A DNA stretch of 64,000 bases from Undaria pinnatifida. Its lineage: Eukaryota > Sar > Phaeophyceae > Laminariales > Alariaceae. Below the pieces are notes generated by a model. The model saw nothing but the letters and a program-made list of their open reading frames with translations. It was not told where the DNA came from and searched no databases. Both the position numbers and the translations under genes were made by a program. The stretch spans positions 23,478,518-23,542,517 of the forward strand of contig JABAKD010000002.1 of the NCBI GenBank assembly GCA_012845835.1, read 5' to 3'. Below are positions 20,801-31,300 of this stretch, piece by piece (the stretch's first letter is position 1; the number at the start of each line of letters is the position of its first letter).

Positions 20801-20968
20801 AGGGTCCCCCAAAAAGGCGGTCTGAGTAAGGCGGTATCCCGATATAAGGCGGTCAAAATCGCTTGGCGTTACTGGGTAATTTCCCTCATACCCTGTAAGA
20901 ATAAGGCGGCTTCCCCCGATAAGGCGGTCATACTGTGCTCGCACACCACGGCCTTACTGGGGGACCTC
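20801..20968. mobile_element. Small MITE with GGTCCCCC termini and AAGGCGGT subrepeats
   Basis: Left end GGGTCCCCCAAAAAGGCGG; right end, reversed, GAGGTCCCCCAGTAAGGCCG. AAGGCGGT recurs at least four times inside. About 168 bp and non-coding. The terminal pattern resembles mariner/pogo-type non-autonomous elements, but no clear TA duplication could be fixed. Confidence 0.6.
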
Positions 20969-21441
20969 TCTATAGTGCTGTACATAATGCTTTGGAGCTC
21001 TACAGTAAGCCGTGGAAACTGTATATTGAAGGGCCACGGCGAGAACATTAGTCGCGTAACGGACAAACGCAACAGGTCATGTGTGTATGTAAGGACAGAG
21101 CCGCAACAGCAGCAACTGGTACATTGTGAAACGAAACACATACCCGCCACCACCCGCACTCACGAGACGCATCTCTTTAGGTTGACGACGGCGACGCCAC
21201 CCTCTTGCGCCACCGTATGCCGTGAGTACGTGCGTAGCGAAACGAGAAATACCTCAGAGGTAATTTGGGAGAGGGCACAGTAGCATTTATGATATCATAG
21301 TTAAAGACAAAAGCTTACAATATAACCGCGCCGCACCAAAACGGACAAATCGCGCGAGCGAGCAACCCGTCAGCCACCATCCGCGCCGCCGCAAAACTCG
21401 TCAAAACACTTGGAAAAATTACCGGACAACCGTGGGGTGGC

Positions 21442-21530
21442 CTTAACCCCTTTACCACTGCAAGAACGACCCCATAAAAGTCCAAGTAGATTTTCCTCAA
21501 AAGCGTTGGTGCAGTTCTAAAGGGGGCAAC
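21442..21530 (+). mobile_element. Diverged copy of the short TTAACCCCTTTA MITE
   Basis: Starts CTTAACCCCTTTACCACTGC and ends TTCTAAAGGGGG, the same size class as 9031-9119. The body differs (CCAAGTAGATTTTCCTC AAAAGC) and is closer to the copies at 24440-24530 and 13022-13112, so two subfamilies are likely. Confidence 0.5.
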
Positions 21531-21884
21531 GAGCAACGAGGTGACCGTCGTTCACACAAAATAAAGCAACCCTTACGGTCCCGCACACGGTCAAAAGCTT
21601 GCTCGTTGTCTTCGTTCGCCTTGTTCTAGGTACCCACCGTCAAATTATTCTTATACCGAAGGTAGGACAACATACACATTAACCGCCTGCTGAAATAATT
21701 ATGCACAGCAGAGCCGTCCAAACACACAAAACACGATAAGGGGGGGGAGGGACAAGAGCAAGAGCACGACGCACATACAAAAAAAAACGCCTCCAGCTAA
21801 ATGTAATCGCGCATGCTTGCCCTGCAGAAACGAATGCACCGCTGCCCACCCTTCCCCTCCCCCTTCTCTCGATTACCCCTATAC

Positions 21885-22713
21885 CTATCTCTTTAGCCGT
21901 GTCTCTAGCGCGGAATAGTCCGCAGCGCCCCCCGCAACAACCTGCCGCTCGCTTGATCGTTGGAACATCGCCTGCAAGTCGCGCGGCGCAGGCGGGGCTA
22001 CGACGGCGCCCGAGCCCCCGCTGCTTCCCCCACCCAACGACGACCCATTTTTCGCGCTGCCCTGGACGAGCCGCTCCACTCGTCTTGTGAGATCTTCGGT
22101 CGCGTGCAAACAAAACGATTTCGTGGGAGACGGAAGGTTACGGGAGACGGAAGGTTACGGGAGACGGAAGGTTACGAGCGCGGTGAGAAGTTCCGAAGAG
22201 CATGGGCATCGGTTTATCTTCTTGAACCCCTTTGGGACTTGAGAGGGGAAAAGTGTCAATGAAAAGTGACGAATGCAGCATCTGCCGCACGAAATGTCTA
22301 CAGCCCCGGCTGCTGGGGCATGGGATGCGTCCCACTTGCAACGGAAGGATATGTATGACACCCGCGAAGCATGCTGGCATGATATGATGTGATAGCTGCA
22401 CTCCTGCTGGTGCTTCTTGAAAGGATAACAAGACTACAATAGTCGCTTTTTAGGTTGCTCGCTAGACCTGAGTCCTCAAAGCGGTGAATATGCGACGCAA
22501 AAAAACGACAGCTACGTACTAGTGTACATGCCCTGTGACCACGGACTATGCTCTGTGACCACAGACTAGGTCATAGCGATGACTTGATGTGGTAAGAACG
22601 ACAACAACAACAACGGCAGCAACAACAGCAGCAACAACAGCAACAACAACAACAACCACAACAAAAACAATAGCAGCAACAGCAACAGCAGCAGTAACAA
22701 CAACAGCAACAAC

Positions 22714-22747
<34 letters not shown>

Positions 22748-25700
22748 ACGACAACATTAACGACAGCAACATTAACGACAACAACAACGGCTGTTCGTTT
22801 AGAGCCAAGAGGGCCATCATTCGATATCTTCGATGATAATCGCATGAGACGAAAAAAGCGCCGTATTTGCGAACGATGGCAGCCGAGGCCCGACGCAGAA
22901 AACCCCACCCACGCCTATGCGCGTCCTCGCCATCGTGTACTTGCACATAACGACGAAAGGAAGACTTGCACTCATCGCTCGCTACCATGTCATGCACGTA
23001 CCCGACAAACAAGCCGAGAAAACAAAAACGAGAGTCACAGTCAAGGCCGCCCAACTCCAGCGCCAACCGGTGCGTGCACGCATGCACCTGACAAAGCATG
23101 ACGATGCATCTGACAAACAAAGACGTTACAAAAACGCAGGCATGACAACCGACGCCTCGCAACGCCGTCGTACGGGCTATGACACCCGCACCGCACCTTG
23201 CGCTCGGGCCGCCGTTGCCCTCAGCTCCGCGCAAGATTGCACCGCCTCCTGCACCTTCGCCGGCACGGGCGTCAGTCCGTTGTAGTCAAACGAGCTCGAT
23301 ACGCCCACCTGGAGGGCCTCGACGTATTCGTCCACGTCCTGCAGCACCGCCGCTTCCCGGGCCCCCTTCCGCACCATCGCCGCATATCGTCGCAAGCTCT
23401 GAAAGCGCATTTCGGGGTGCCAGTGCAGAGGGAAGGGAGCACAGATGTCGGTGGACGGTCCAGCTTTGTCCCATCAAGGCCGCTACGTAAAGCACAGCCT
23501 TTCGTGTTGAAAGGCCATCGACCAAACTCGCCTGGGGCACTAAATTATCCCAACTTTACCATGAACTCCTCGATTACGGAAAGCATAACGAATCATCTAC
23601 CATTTCTCGCAGATCAGATGAGGGCACATCTAGTCGACCTTGACGCAAGCATCCTTGGCGGATGTCTATCAAGAAGTAAATGTCCATAAACCAACATCTT
23701 TAGAAGGGGGTGAATATTGACAGCAAACGGAAACAATCAAATCGGTAGAGAAACGGAGCGCGATGGACCGGGTGGCCAAGAACCAAGACAAGGCTTTTTT
23801 GCCGCGTGTCGTGGGGTATGCGCACGTGCGCTCAACGCCAATGTTGATGTTGTCGTCTACGGCTCGCACTCGTGGCGTACTCGGAAACGCCCTTTCGCGC
23901 TGTGCTTTGAGCTTATAATCTCGGGGGTGTTTTTTTTTGCTGTCGGAGCGTACTTTTTGCTATTTTATTGCCAATGGCGAAGTGCCATTATCTTGTTAGC
24001 CCGCGTTGTGACCCCACGGAAAATCAAACCGAAACGCTGTGGGATGGCGGCCGGGAACTGCATCACGAACGCCCAACCGCTGGCTCTAGCCTTAGTTCTG
24101 CAGTAGTTTAACTCCACCATGTTGGCCAACCCGATCCTGCTCACGTGAACGTTTTTATCACCAAGATATCCACATAAACGAAAGCTGCTTTACGAGCGCG
24201 TTCGACAACAAAATTAATTACGCGGGCGCTGACGCATACAATCCACAACCCCAAACTCCATAACGACAGCAGCCATATAGGTAGCCATAAACTACTCACT
24301 ACCCTGTTCCAGCATATTTCGGCAAACCGCTATTGATAAGATGTTCGGTCTCCATTGTTCCGACAAGATACCGCAACCAACTCTGGAGTTACCGGTTTCC
24401 CGCCTGGCTACCCGGATAGAACCGAACCGACAGCAGTACCTTTAACCCTTATACTACTTCCAACAGCATCCCACACAAATTCTAAGTACGTTGTCCCCAA
24501 AAATGTGCGTGCAGATTTAAAGTAATTAACGCGTTTCTACTAATAGTGGGTAATTCAAGGGTGGCAGCTATGGTAGTGATAGCGTGACTTGCACAAGAAG
24601 TAACGAAGAGAGCAAGCACACGTGCTGACACTGATTAAACTAGACTATGAAGCCGTTTGGGTTAGTCGGTGTTGCGCGCCCGCTTTACCCTGCGCGATGG
24701 GTACCTATTTTTCTTTAGTTTATAAAGAGTGCTTAGGTTTGATATCGCTCATAGGAACGCCCTCTCCATTTTCGACTTCCCGGGATTTCAAGCCAACCAT
24801 ATCCCAAAGGGGAACCTTGTACACTACTATTACTATGGTTCTGATAAGAACAACTGACACAAATTTGCGGCATATGCACGGTAGCAGTCGGGAGGGGGCG
24901 GTTCTCCTTCATAGTTCCGACGCATCACCGAACTAAACATTACTATACATCTACTTGGTAAGTAAAAACACCCACCCCGCGAGCATGCCGCTCCAAAGCA
25001 GTGACAAGCTATTCCCGGAGAATTTGACCCCCGACAAAAACGTCTACGCAAACGAAGTATCCTGGCTTTCACCTCGACCCACCCACCCTCGCCGGAGTAT
25101 CAGTCCGATCCCGATCCCCAGTCTCACCTGCCGTCGTCGTTTTCGCAGGTGCTGGATTTCCGCGTCGAGCTCCTCCTCCTCTTCCAATCGCTTCGGCGGC
25201 GTTTCTTCCGACACCTCTAGTATCCACGCATCTTGCCCCTCTGCCCCCGTTTCAGAAGAAGTCAACCTATCTTTCCCGGCAACACCATCGGTTGGTGTTG
25301 TTGCGACTTGCCCCGCCCCCGCTCCCGCCCCCGCCCCGGCCTTCCCTCCAGAAGAAGCTCCACCGGTGTGCCCCCCGCCGTCTCCAGCGGCCGCCGCTCC
25401 CCTAGGGGAAGAGCTAGCAGCAGCCATCGTTTTAGCGGCGGACACATTTTTCTTGACGTAACGGTCGAAGATGTCGAGATTTCGGTCGAACTCCTTCTGA
25501 AGGCGTTTTTGGACGTTGTCGCAACAGGTTTTGACGGTCGTCCCGATGCTGTCCGTGGTGGCCCCGCTTACCGCTCCTGCTCCCACCTTACGTGCTGCCT
25601 GAGGATTGTTGACAGGGGCACAACGCGTTATAGTCGACGTTGTTGCCGATTTTCCGAGCAGCAGCGGCAGCAGTGATACGGCACAAGTTGCCCCGCCATA

Positions 25701-27914
25701 TTCGCGCAGTCTGAAAAAAGTTCAACATAATATACTAGGTATAATGCTTCAACAGATGCCTCTTCAGCCGTCCAGCCGGTCGACTAACTTGACTACGAGC
25801 TGTACTATCTGTAGGCAGGCTGGTACAGAAACCAAGGAAACGGGGTATCACACCCGCCCAAGTACACGCAAACTGCTGCTTTTGGTGATAAACCGGCTCA
25901 GCTCTCCGTTTTTTTAGGGCCTCGATGCTGTTATCGTAATTTGCCGGGGCCCGGTTGCGATCGCCGTGCGCCCTCGATGGCGAGGGACACATGAAAAAGG
26001 AAAGTCCTGCGTCCTGCCCTCTAGAGACTGCCGCTCGTTTTCCAGATAATGGCTATTTTCTCCAACTCGAACTACTGCTGGGATCGACGCGAACTACAGC
26101 GGAGTGGTGTTATGGGGCTCCTTTCGAAGTACTTTCCAGGCGGCTTGTGTTACGATTGTGGCCGTGGGTCGCTGCTGTCGTCGTTTGCGCGTGTTGTCGC
26201 CGGCTACGAGTACACACTGCTGCCACGGGGGTCGATCGACCCTCTCGTAGGCGCTCGGTGAGTATTTTGACAGAAAATGAGTGTCCTGGAAGGTCCCTTG
26301 CTTCATCCTAAAAACACAACAAAAAAACGACCACACCTTTCCCTGGCGGAGCAAGCCCGTCCGGCATGCCAAGCTCAGACCAGACACCGACTGGTCCACG
26401 GGTTGTCACGGATCTTAGTTTACGAGGGTGCTACGAACAGACGGCAGCTTCACAGTTCACCGAGCGAGTGTCGAGGTCAAAGCTCTCGCGACCCCCTTCC
26501 GAACACCGGTTCTCTTGTTCGTTCAATCATAACGAGGCGCGCGAGGCGCGCAGCGCTGAGCCTTTTTTCTTGGTTCTGCAAGGGAAAAAAGTCTCTTCAT
26601 ATCGGATCGCATACGAGGGTAGGGTGCCTTTCACGACTTTCTCTGTTTGTGTGTGTATGTTTGTGTAAGTCAACATTTTTTCGGCCACGTTTGTCCACCG
26701 CACTCAACGTACACGGCACCAAGGCCAGTCCCGACGGGTCCCGTGCACGCACAAATAACAGACGACTTTTCTCGAACTGGTTTCGCTGTAAGTCCTTGAG
26801 AGTTCGTCGAGGCCGGTGCGGCAACGTGTGTTTTCACCGCCACCAAAACTGGGTTCCTATAATTTTTTTCGAGTTTTCAAAACATCATATCAACGTACCC
26901 GAACTGAGAAACACTACTGAACCGCGTCATCTGTCCAATGATAATCGACAGCACGTGATGAAACGGCCATTTTTGTTTTTTGAAAGTTCAATTTTACATT
27001 TTACCGAGAAAAAAATACCAGGTGATAGAGTTAGTTCCGCCGCACATATAATACCCGAGTAACCGCCACACATAATACCGACAAGCCCACAAGCTCGTCG
27101 AGAATAAGCCCACAATACCCACAAGCTCACAAGCTCGTCGAGAATAAGCCCTCAATACCCACAAGCTCCCAAGCGCGTCGAGAACAACTCCAGCAACATA
27201 ATCTCGCCGCCATCATCCCTTTTCGTTTGGAATACGAGAAGCAGTGATGTCGAACCTACGTGTACACCCTCAATTCGAATAGGTACAACGCCCTCGGCGA
27301 CCTGGCCAATCCAGACGCGAGGCCGCGCCGCGTAAATGTTTACGAGATCAGCTTCAACAGAACGAATCTGGAGCCAATCTACCGCAGGAGAAATTGGTTC
27401 TGGGACGCGCTCAATGCCTATACCAGATACGATACTGAGATATGACTACTGCAGGTATTGAAGCCGCGCCTCATTACCACCAATTACTTGTACCTCGACT
27501 GCTGCTTCGCACACATCATACCTCGCGTAGCTCTTTCTCCATGTCATCCATTGCCTCAGCCAAATTATCATCCACGTAGTCGTACACTGTTCCGCGCGGA
27601 CAGCAGAAGTGAGGGTAACAAGCGAACAAAGGGGTCGGCGTCTGCATCGAGCAAGCAAGGTGTGCCGGTTCCCCGCTTGAGGAGGATCGAACTGCTCCTG
27701 CTGCTGCTACTGCGAGCTGGTGTGCCGTCGTGCAACATAACGGACAAAAAGTGGACGAGGTTTGACCTACATAAACTCCTACCTTTCAAAAACAGCACCG
27801 ACAAGACGACACCCACTGCTGGAGTTATCGAATTTCACTGGACTCACCTTCGTCGCAGAAACGCTCAGGAACGAAGACGCCCACGTCCGGTTTGCCTCCA
27901 GGCGACGCCGACAT
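21885..27914 (-). CDS. MIS12: Kinetochore protein MIS12 homologue (5 exons, complete)
   Basis: MIS12 is a core subunit of the MIS12/MIND complex linking inner kinetochore to NDC80. Exons on the minus strand: 27914-27848 (ATG), 27586-27522, 25598-25128, 23398-23197 and 22093-21885 (TAG). All junctions are GT-AG and in phase, giving 337 aa. The N-terminus VFVPERFCDEVYDYVDDNLA then AMDDMEKELRE matches the family's FxPxxFxxxVxNxVxDxxxDAxxxLE helix. VQKRLQKEFDRNLDIFDRYV matches the Lxxxxxxx(D/K)NFDxFExYVxRN motif. A coiled coil follows (LEEEEELDAEIQHLRKRRRQ). The usual short neck is replaced by an Ala/Gly-rich low-complexity run at about residues 90-130 (GAGAGAGAG). Introns hold a CAA/CAG tract, a MITE copy and one arm of a large inverted repeat. 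It is head-to-head with CCDC47. Confidence 0.85.
22121..22174 (+). repeat. 17-bp tandem repeat, three copies
   Basis: GGAGACGGAAGGTTACG repeated three times in a MIS12 intron, about 30 bp from the last exon. Confidence 0.9.
22597..22795 (+). repeat. CAA/CAG trinucleotide tract
   Basis: About 200 bp of AAC/CAG/CAA triplets in a MIS12 intron. The long Thr, Leu or Val homopolymer frames across it on both strands are artefacts of the repeat. Confidence 0.95.
24440..24530 (+). mobile_element. Diverged copy of the short MITE
   Basis: Begins CTTTAACCCTTATACTACTT and ends near TTTAAAGTAATTAACGCG; the body has CTAAGTACGTTGTCCCC. It lies in a MIS12 intron (23399-25127). Confidence 0.4.
26530..27485 (+). 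repeat. Arm 1 of a large broken inverted repeat
   Basis: Two blocks, 26530-26832 (GCGCGCAGCGCTGAGCC ... GTTCGTCGAGGCCGGTGCGG) and 27158-27485 (GAAGCAGTGATGTCGAACCT ... CGCCTCATTACCACCAATTA), match the reverse complement of 31875-32180 and 30722-30975. Between them lies a tandem CACAAGCTCGTCGAGAATAA repeat (27080-27185). The arm is inside a MIS12 intron. Confidence 0.75.
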
Positions 27915-28372
27915 GTCCGCTTCGTTGCTTCTCTCGCGCCTCCGGAGTCGAACGAATTTTCAAAAATAGGAAAACGCGAAAGTGGCACTTTCCAAAATTT
28001 AGATCACCAACGAGGACGCCGGCGACGAAAAAAGCAGACAGGCTAGGCCAATACGGAGGCACGGGAAAGGGCTATTCCCCCTAGATACGACTTCTCCCCG
28101 TTACCCAGGTAGTTGAGCTTGTCCGAGCTGCGAGGTTGGTTTACAATCTCCATCCTGAACAACGCCTTCAACATGTTTGGAACTCCCTTCTATGTTTTCT
28201 CTGGGAATCAGAACGGAAGCACTTATTAGGCAGCACCACTACGGCGGCCCCGCGTTATGTACACGTAGCCATTGCTGCACTGCTGTGCTCTTCTACCTGG
28301 TGTGACCTGGGGAGTGCTTGAGGAAGAACTTTTTTATGGTCACATCGGTCGTAGGTTAACTCAACAAAGCAG
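27915..28372. promoter_or_regulatory. Head-to-head spacer / likely bidirectional promoter of MIS12 and CCDC47
   Basis: 458 bp separates the MIS12 start codon (minus) from the first recognised CCDC47 exon (plus). It must contain the MIS12 5' UTR and probably the first CCDC47 exon. A plus-strand open stretch (28108-28228, WFTISILNNAFNMFGTPFYV...) reads like protein but ends in a stop and fits neither neighbour. A possible first CCDC47 exon is ATG at 28193 to a phase-1 donor at 28257, unproven. No core promoter motif is identified with confidence. Confidence 0.4.
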
Positions 28373-31300
28373 ACAAGGTGGTGTCTGCGGTCCTATCTTG
28401 GGTCATGCCCTTCCTAAGCGCGACGACAACAACAGCAGCTATCACGGCCGCAGCTTTCGAGGAGCTGCCAGATGATGATGAGTTCAGGATGGACTCCCTC
28501 GGATCATCTGAGGCATCCCGGATAGCGGCGGAAGGCGCCGCCGCTGCTGCCACCGCCGCTGGGCCCGCAGCAGCAGCTTGGTCCGACGGCAAAGTATCCA
28601 TTGCTGGCTTCCTCTCCTTCGAGTGGGCGAAGCAAGAGATTAACTTGGGGGCAGTGGAGTACTTTTCGCTAGCCATCATAGCCCTGTACCTCGTTGTTTA
28701 TATCCGTGGCAGGCGGCGGAACTACGAGATTGCTCACGGATTCATCATTGGTGTCCATGGCCTGTTCTGCAGCCGTTTCCTGTGAGTATAACTTTGGTGG
28801 TTCTACGGCAGTACGTCCCCGACGTCCCTCCTGTTGACTACAGCTACAAAACAGTAGCACTAATACCAGGTGTGGTCAGGAACAGCGTAAACGTACTAAA
28901 AAGCCATTGTTATGGTACCATGATCCAGGTCACAGATGTTCCTCACATTCGTTTCGCCGCCTAAAGATGAAGATGCCGACGTAAGATTTCCAAACAGTGT
29001 GTAAGGTAAAAATGAGTCTAGATACAGAAGCTAACAGCAATGTTCAATGCATTCGTTGGCATTTTTAGAGGGGTAGTTGTACGATTCCGAAAACTCGAAA
29101 CACACACAAACGCGCCGCAGCGCCACAACACGCTACAGACCATGGCGATCGAGGTCGCGACGGTCAAGCGGCAGCTGCTCGGCAAATTGCCCAGGGGGCT
29201 GCCGCATCTTCGCGAATATCTGCTGTTCTGTGCGTGTGTGCGCGCGGGGGCAAGTTTGCGGTCTAACGTCGAGACAACATCTGGAGAAGAGATCCCTTGT
29301 CCCGATCTCAGGCCATTGTTGATGGGACCCCGATCCAGGTCACAAATGTTCTTGACATTTGTTTCGCCGCCTAAAGATCAGAATGCCGACCTAAGATTTC
29401 CTAACGCTGTTTGGTAACAACGAGTCTAGATGCAGAAGCTAACCGCAGCGTTCAACATGCATTTTTCAGAGGGGTGGTTGTACGATTTCGAAAAGCCGAA
29501 GCACACACAAACGCGCCGCAGCGCCACGACACGCTACAGACCATGGCGATCGAGGTGCGCGACGGTCAAGCGGAAGCTGCTCGGCAAATGGCCGAGAGGG
29601 CTGCAGCATCTTCGCGAATCGCTGCTGTACTGTGCGTGTGTGCGCGCGGGGGCAAAGTTGCAGCCTAACCTCGAGACAAAATCTGGAGAAGAAATACCTT
29701 GTCCCGAGTTCAGCCTGAGATCGGGACGAAACACCCCTTGTCGGTGGTTTTCCGATCTTGGAAATTGTCAGAACCAACATTCGTCTCCACATGCAGTGCA
29801 CACAGATCTTATTTTAGGCGAACCTTGTATAGATCAAGATCTATGGCCAACATCTGGGTACCATAAACAATGGCCTCAGGCTGAGATCGGGACGAAACAC
29901 GCCTTTTCGTGGGTTTGCCGATCTTGTAAATTGTCACAACCAACATTCGTCTCCACATGCAGTGTACACAGATCTCACATTAGGCGAATATTATAAATAT
30001 AAAAATACACTCCAGCTGTGAGATCGAAGATTTCGTCGAAACTCATCTTTGCAAGCTGTGTGTGATACTCCGATCGCGCGTATTACGGGTTGTGTGTCCT
30101 CATTAAGGATACAGGTCGGCGACTCCCCTTGCAACTACAATGTAGCTATCAGGGTCAACAGGGTGATGTTAGTCAGTCTGTGCGCGGAAACTATAAAACC
30201 CGTTTTTGAGGGGGACAACATCTGACAGCTGTGGAAGGAAATGCATCAGTTTATCAAGTGAATCCTGTAAGTCGAATAACCGGTGAGAGGAGGGCGGAGT
30301 TTTTAAGGACGTGGGGGGCCTGGGTTTGATCAAGAAGGGGGGAGGGGGGGGGCAGCTAAATCTGTGCGTGGAAACTATAAATCTATCCTGTAAGTCGTGC
30401 AACCAGTGAGGAGAGGGCGAAGCGTTCGAGGGGGTGGGGGAGGGGGGGGGGAGCGGGGGGGGGGGAATTTTTTTTTCTTTAAACATCTTTAGGTCGCATA
30501 GATGTAGGGGTTTGCTATACGCGTGGTGCTAGGTCTAGGCGATGGTGCGGGTGGTGGGGAAGGAGGGGGCGTTGGGGGGGGGGAGGGGGGGAGTGAAATG
30601 CAGCAGAGGCATGGATAGCGAGGCAAATATTGTAGAGATCGAGATCTATGGCTTACATCGGGGTACCATAAATAGTGACCTAAAACAGGCTGTTATTTAC
30701 GGAAAAACTGTTTATGTACTAATTATAATAATTGGTGGTAAATGAGGCGCGGCCTCAATACCTGCAGTAGTCATATCTGCGATGCATCATACATGGAGTT
30801 CCTTGGAATGTAATGGCATTGTCGATGTCTTGGACCCGATGTTTTTATTATCGAAACGAGGGTGTACCGGTAGGTTCGACATCACTGCTTCTGGTATCCC
30901 GAACGAAAATAGTATGATGAGCGAAAGCTGTTGTTCTCGACGCGCTTGTGGGCTTGCTTGTGGATATAGGTATTCGTACTGCAGCAGTAGCTTAGATATG
31001 ACAGGTTTCACCTTTTTTTCGGTTGAACTCTTGACAGGACGATCAGCATCTATCTTCGGTATTATATGGGCTTTTTGTTATTCCGTACGAGCTAAACGAG
31101 CATCTTCTTTGTTTGGTATGTATGTTCTGTATTCAGAGAAAAAAGAAGTCGCCGATCAACCTCCTGAAAAAAGGTACTCGTACAGCAGTATAGACAGTTT
31201 TTACAGAAAGAAAAAGTCGTCCAATAACCCCCTGAAAATAGCTACTACTCGTACAGCAGAAGGCGTAGAAGCAGCGGTAGTAACAACAGCCCGGCACACG

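Larger units (their letters stand above)
15763..21884. other. 6.1 kb repeat-rich spacer between two minus-strand genes
   Basis: Holds a doubtful minus-strand exon (17108-17219), a degraded RING-like stretch (16444-16640), a large C-tract element (17915-19200), a hairpin repeat (20700-20765), a small MITE (20801-20968) and a diverged short MITE (21442-21530). Nothing else could be supported as a gene. Confidence 0.5.

Noticed and set aside
22546-23234. Long Leu-, Val- or Thr-rich open frames on both strands
   Set aside because: They read through the CAA/CAG trinucleotide tract. The real coding exon here is the MIS12 exon 23197-23398.
23717-24106. 130-codon plus-strand frame with a hydrophobic stretch
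   Set aside because: It lies antisense in a MIS12 intron with no support; the hydrophobic part is T-rich DNA.
27256-27440. Frame reading RRVNVYEISFNRTNLEPIYR in inverted-repeat arm 1
   Set aside because: Looks protein-like, but it lies inside the repeat and is not kept in the other arm.
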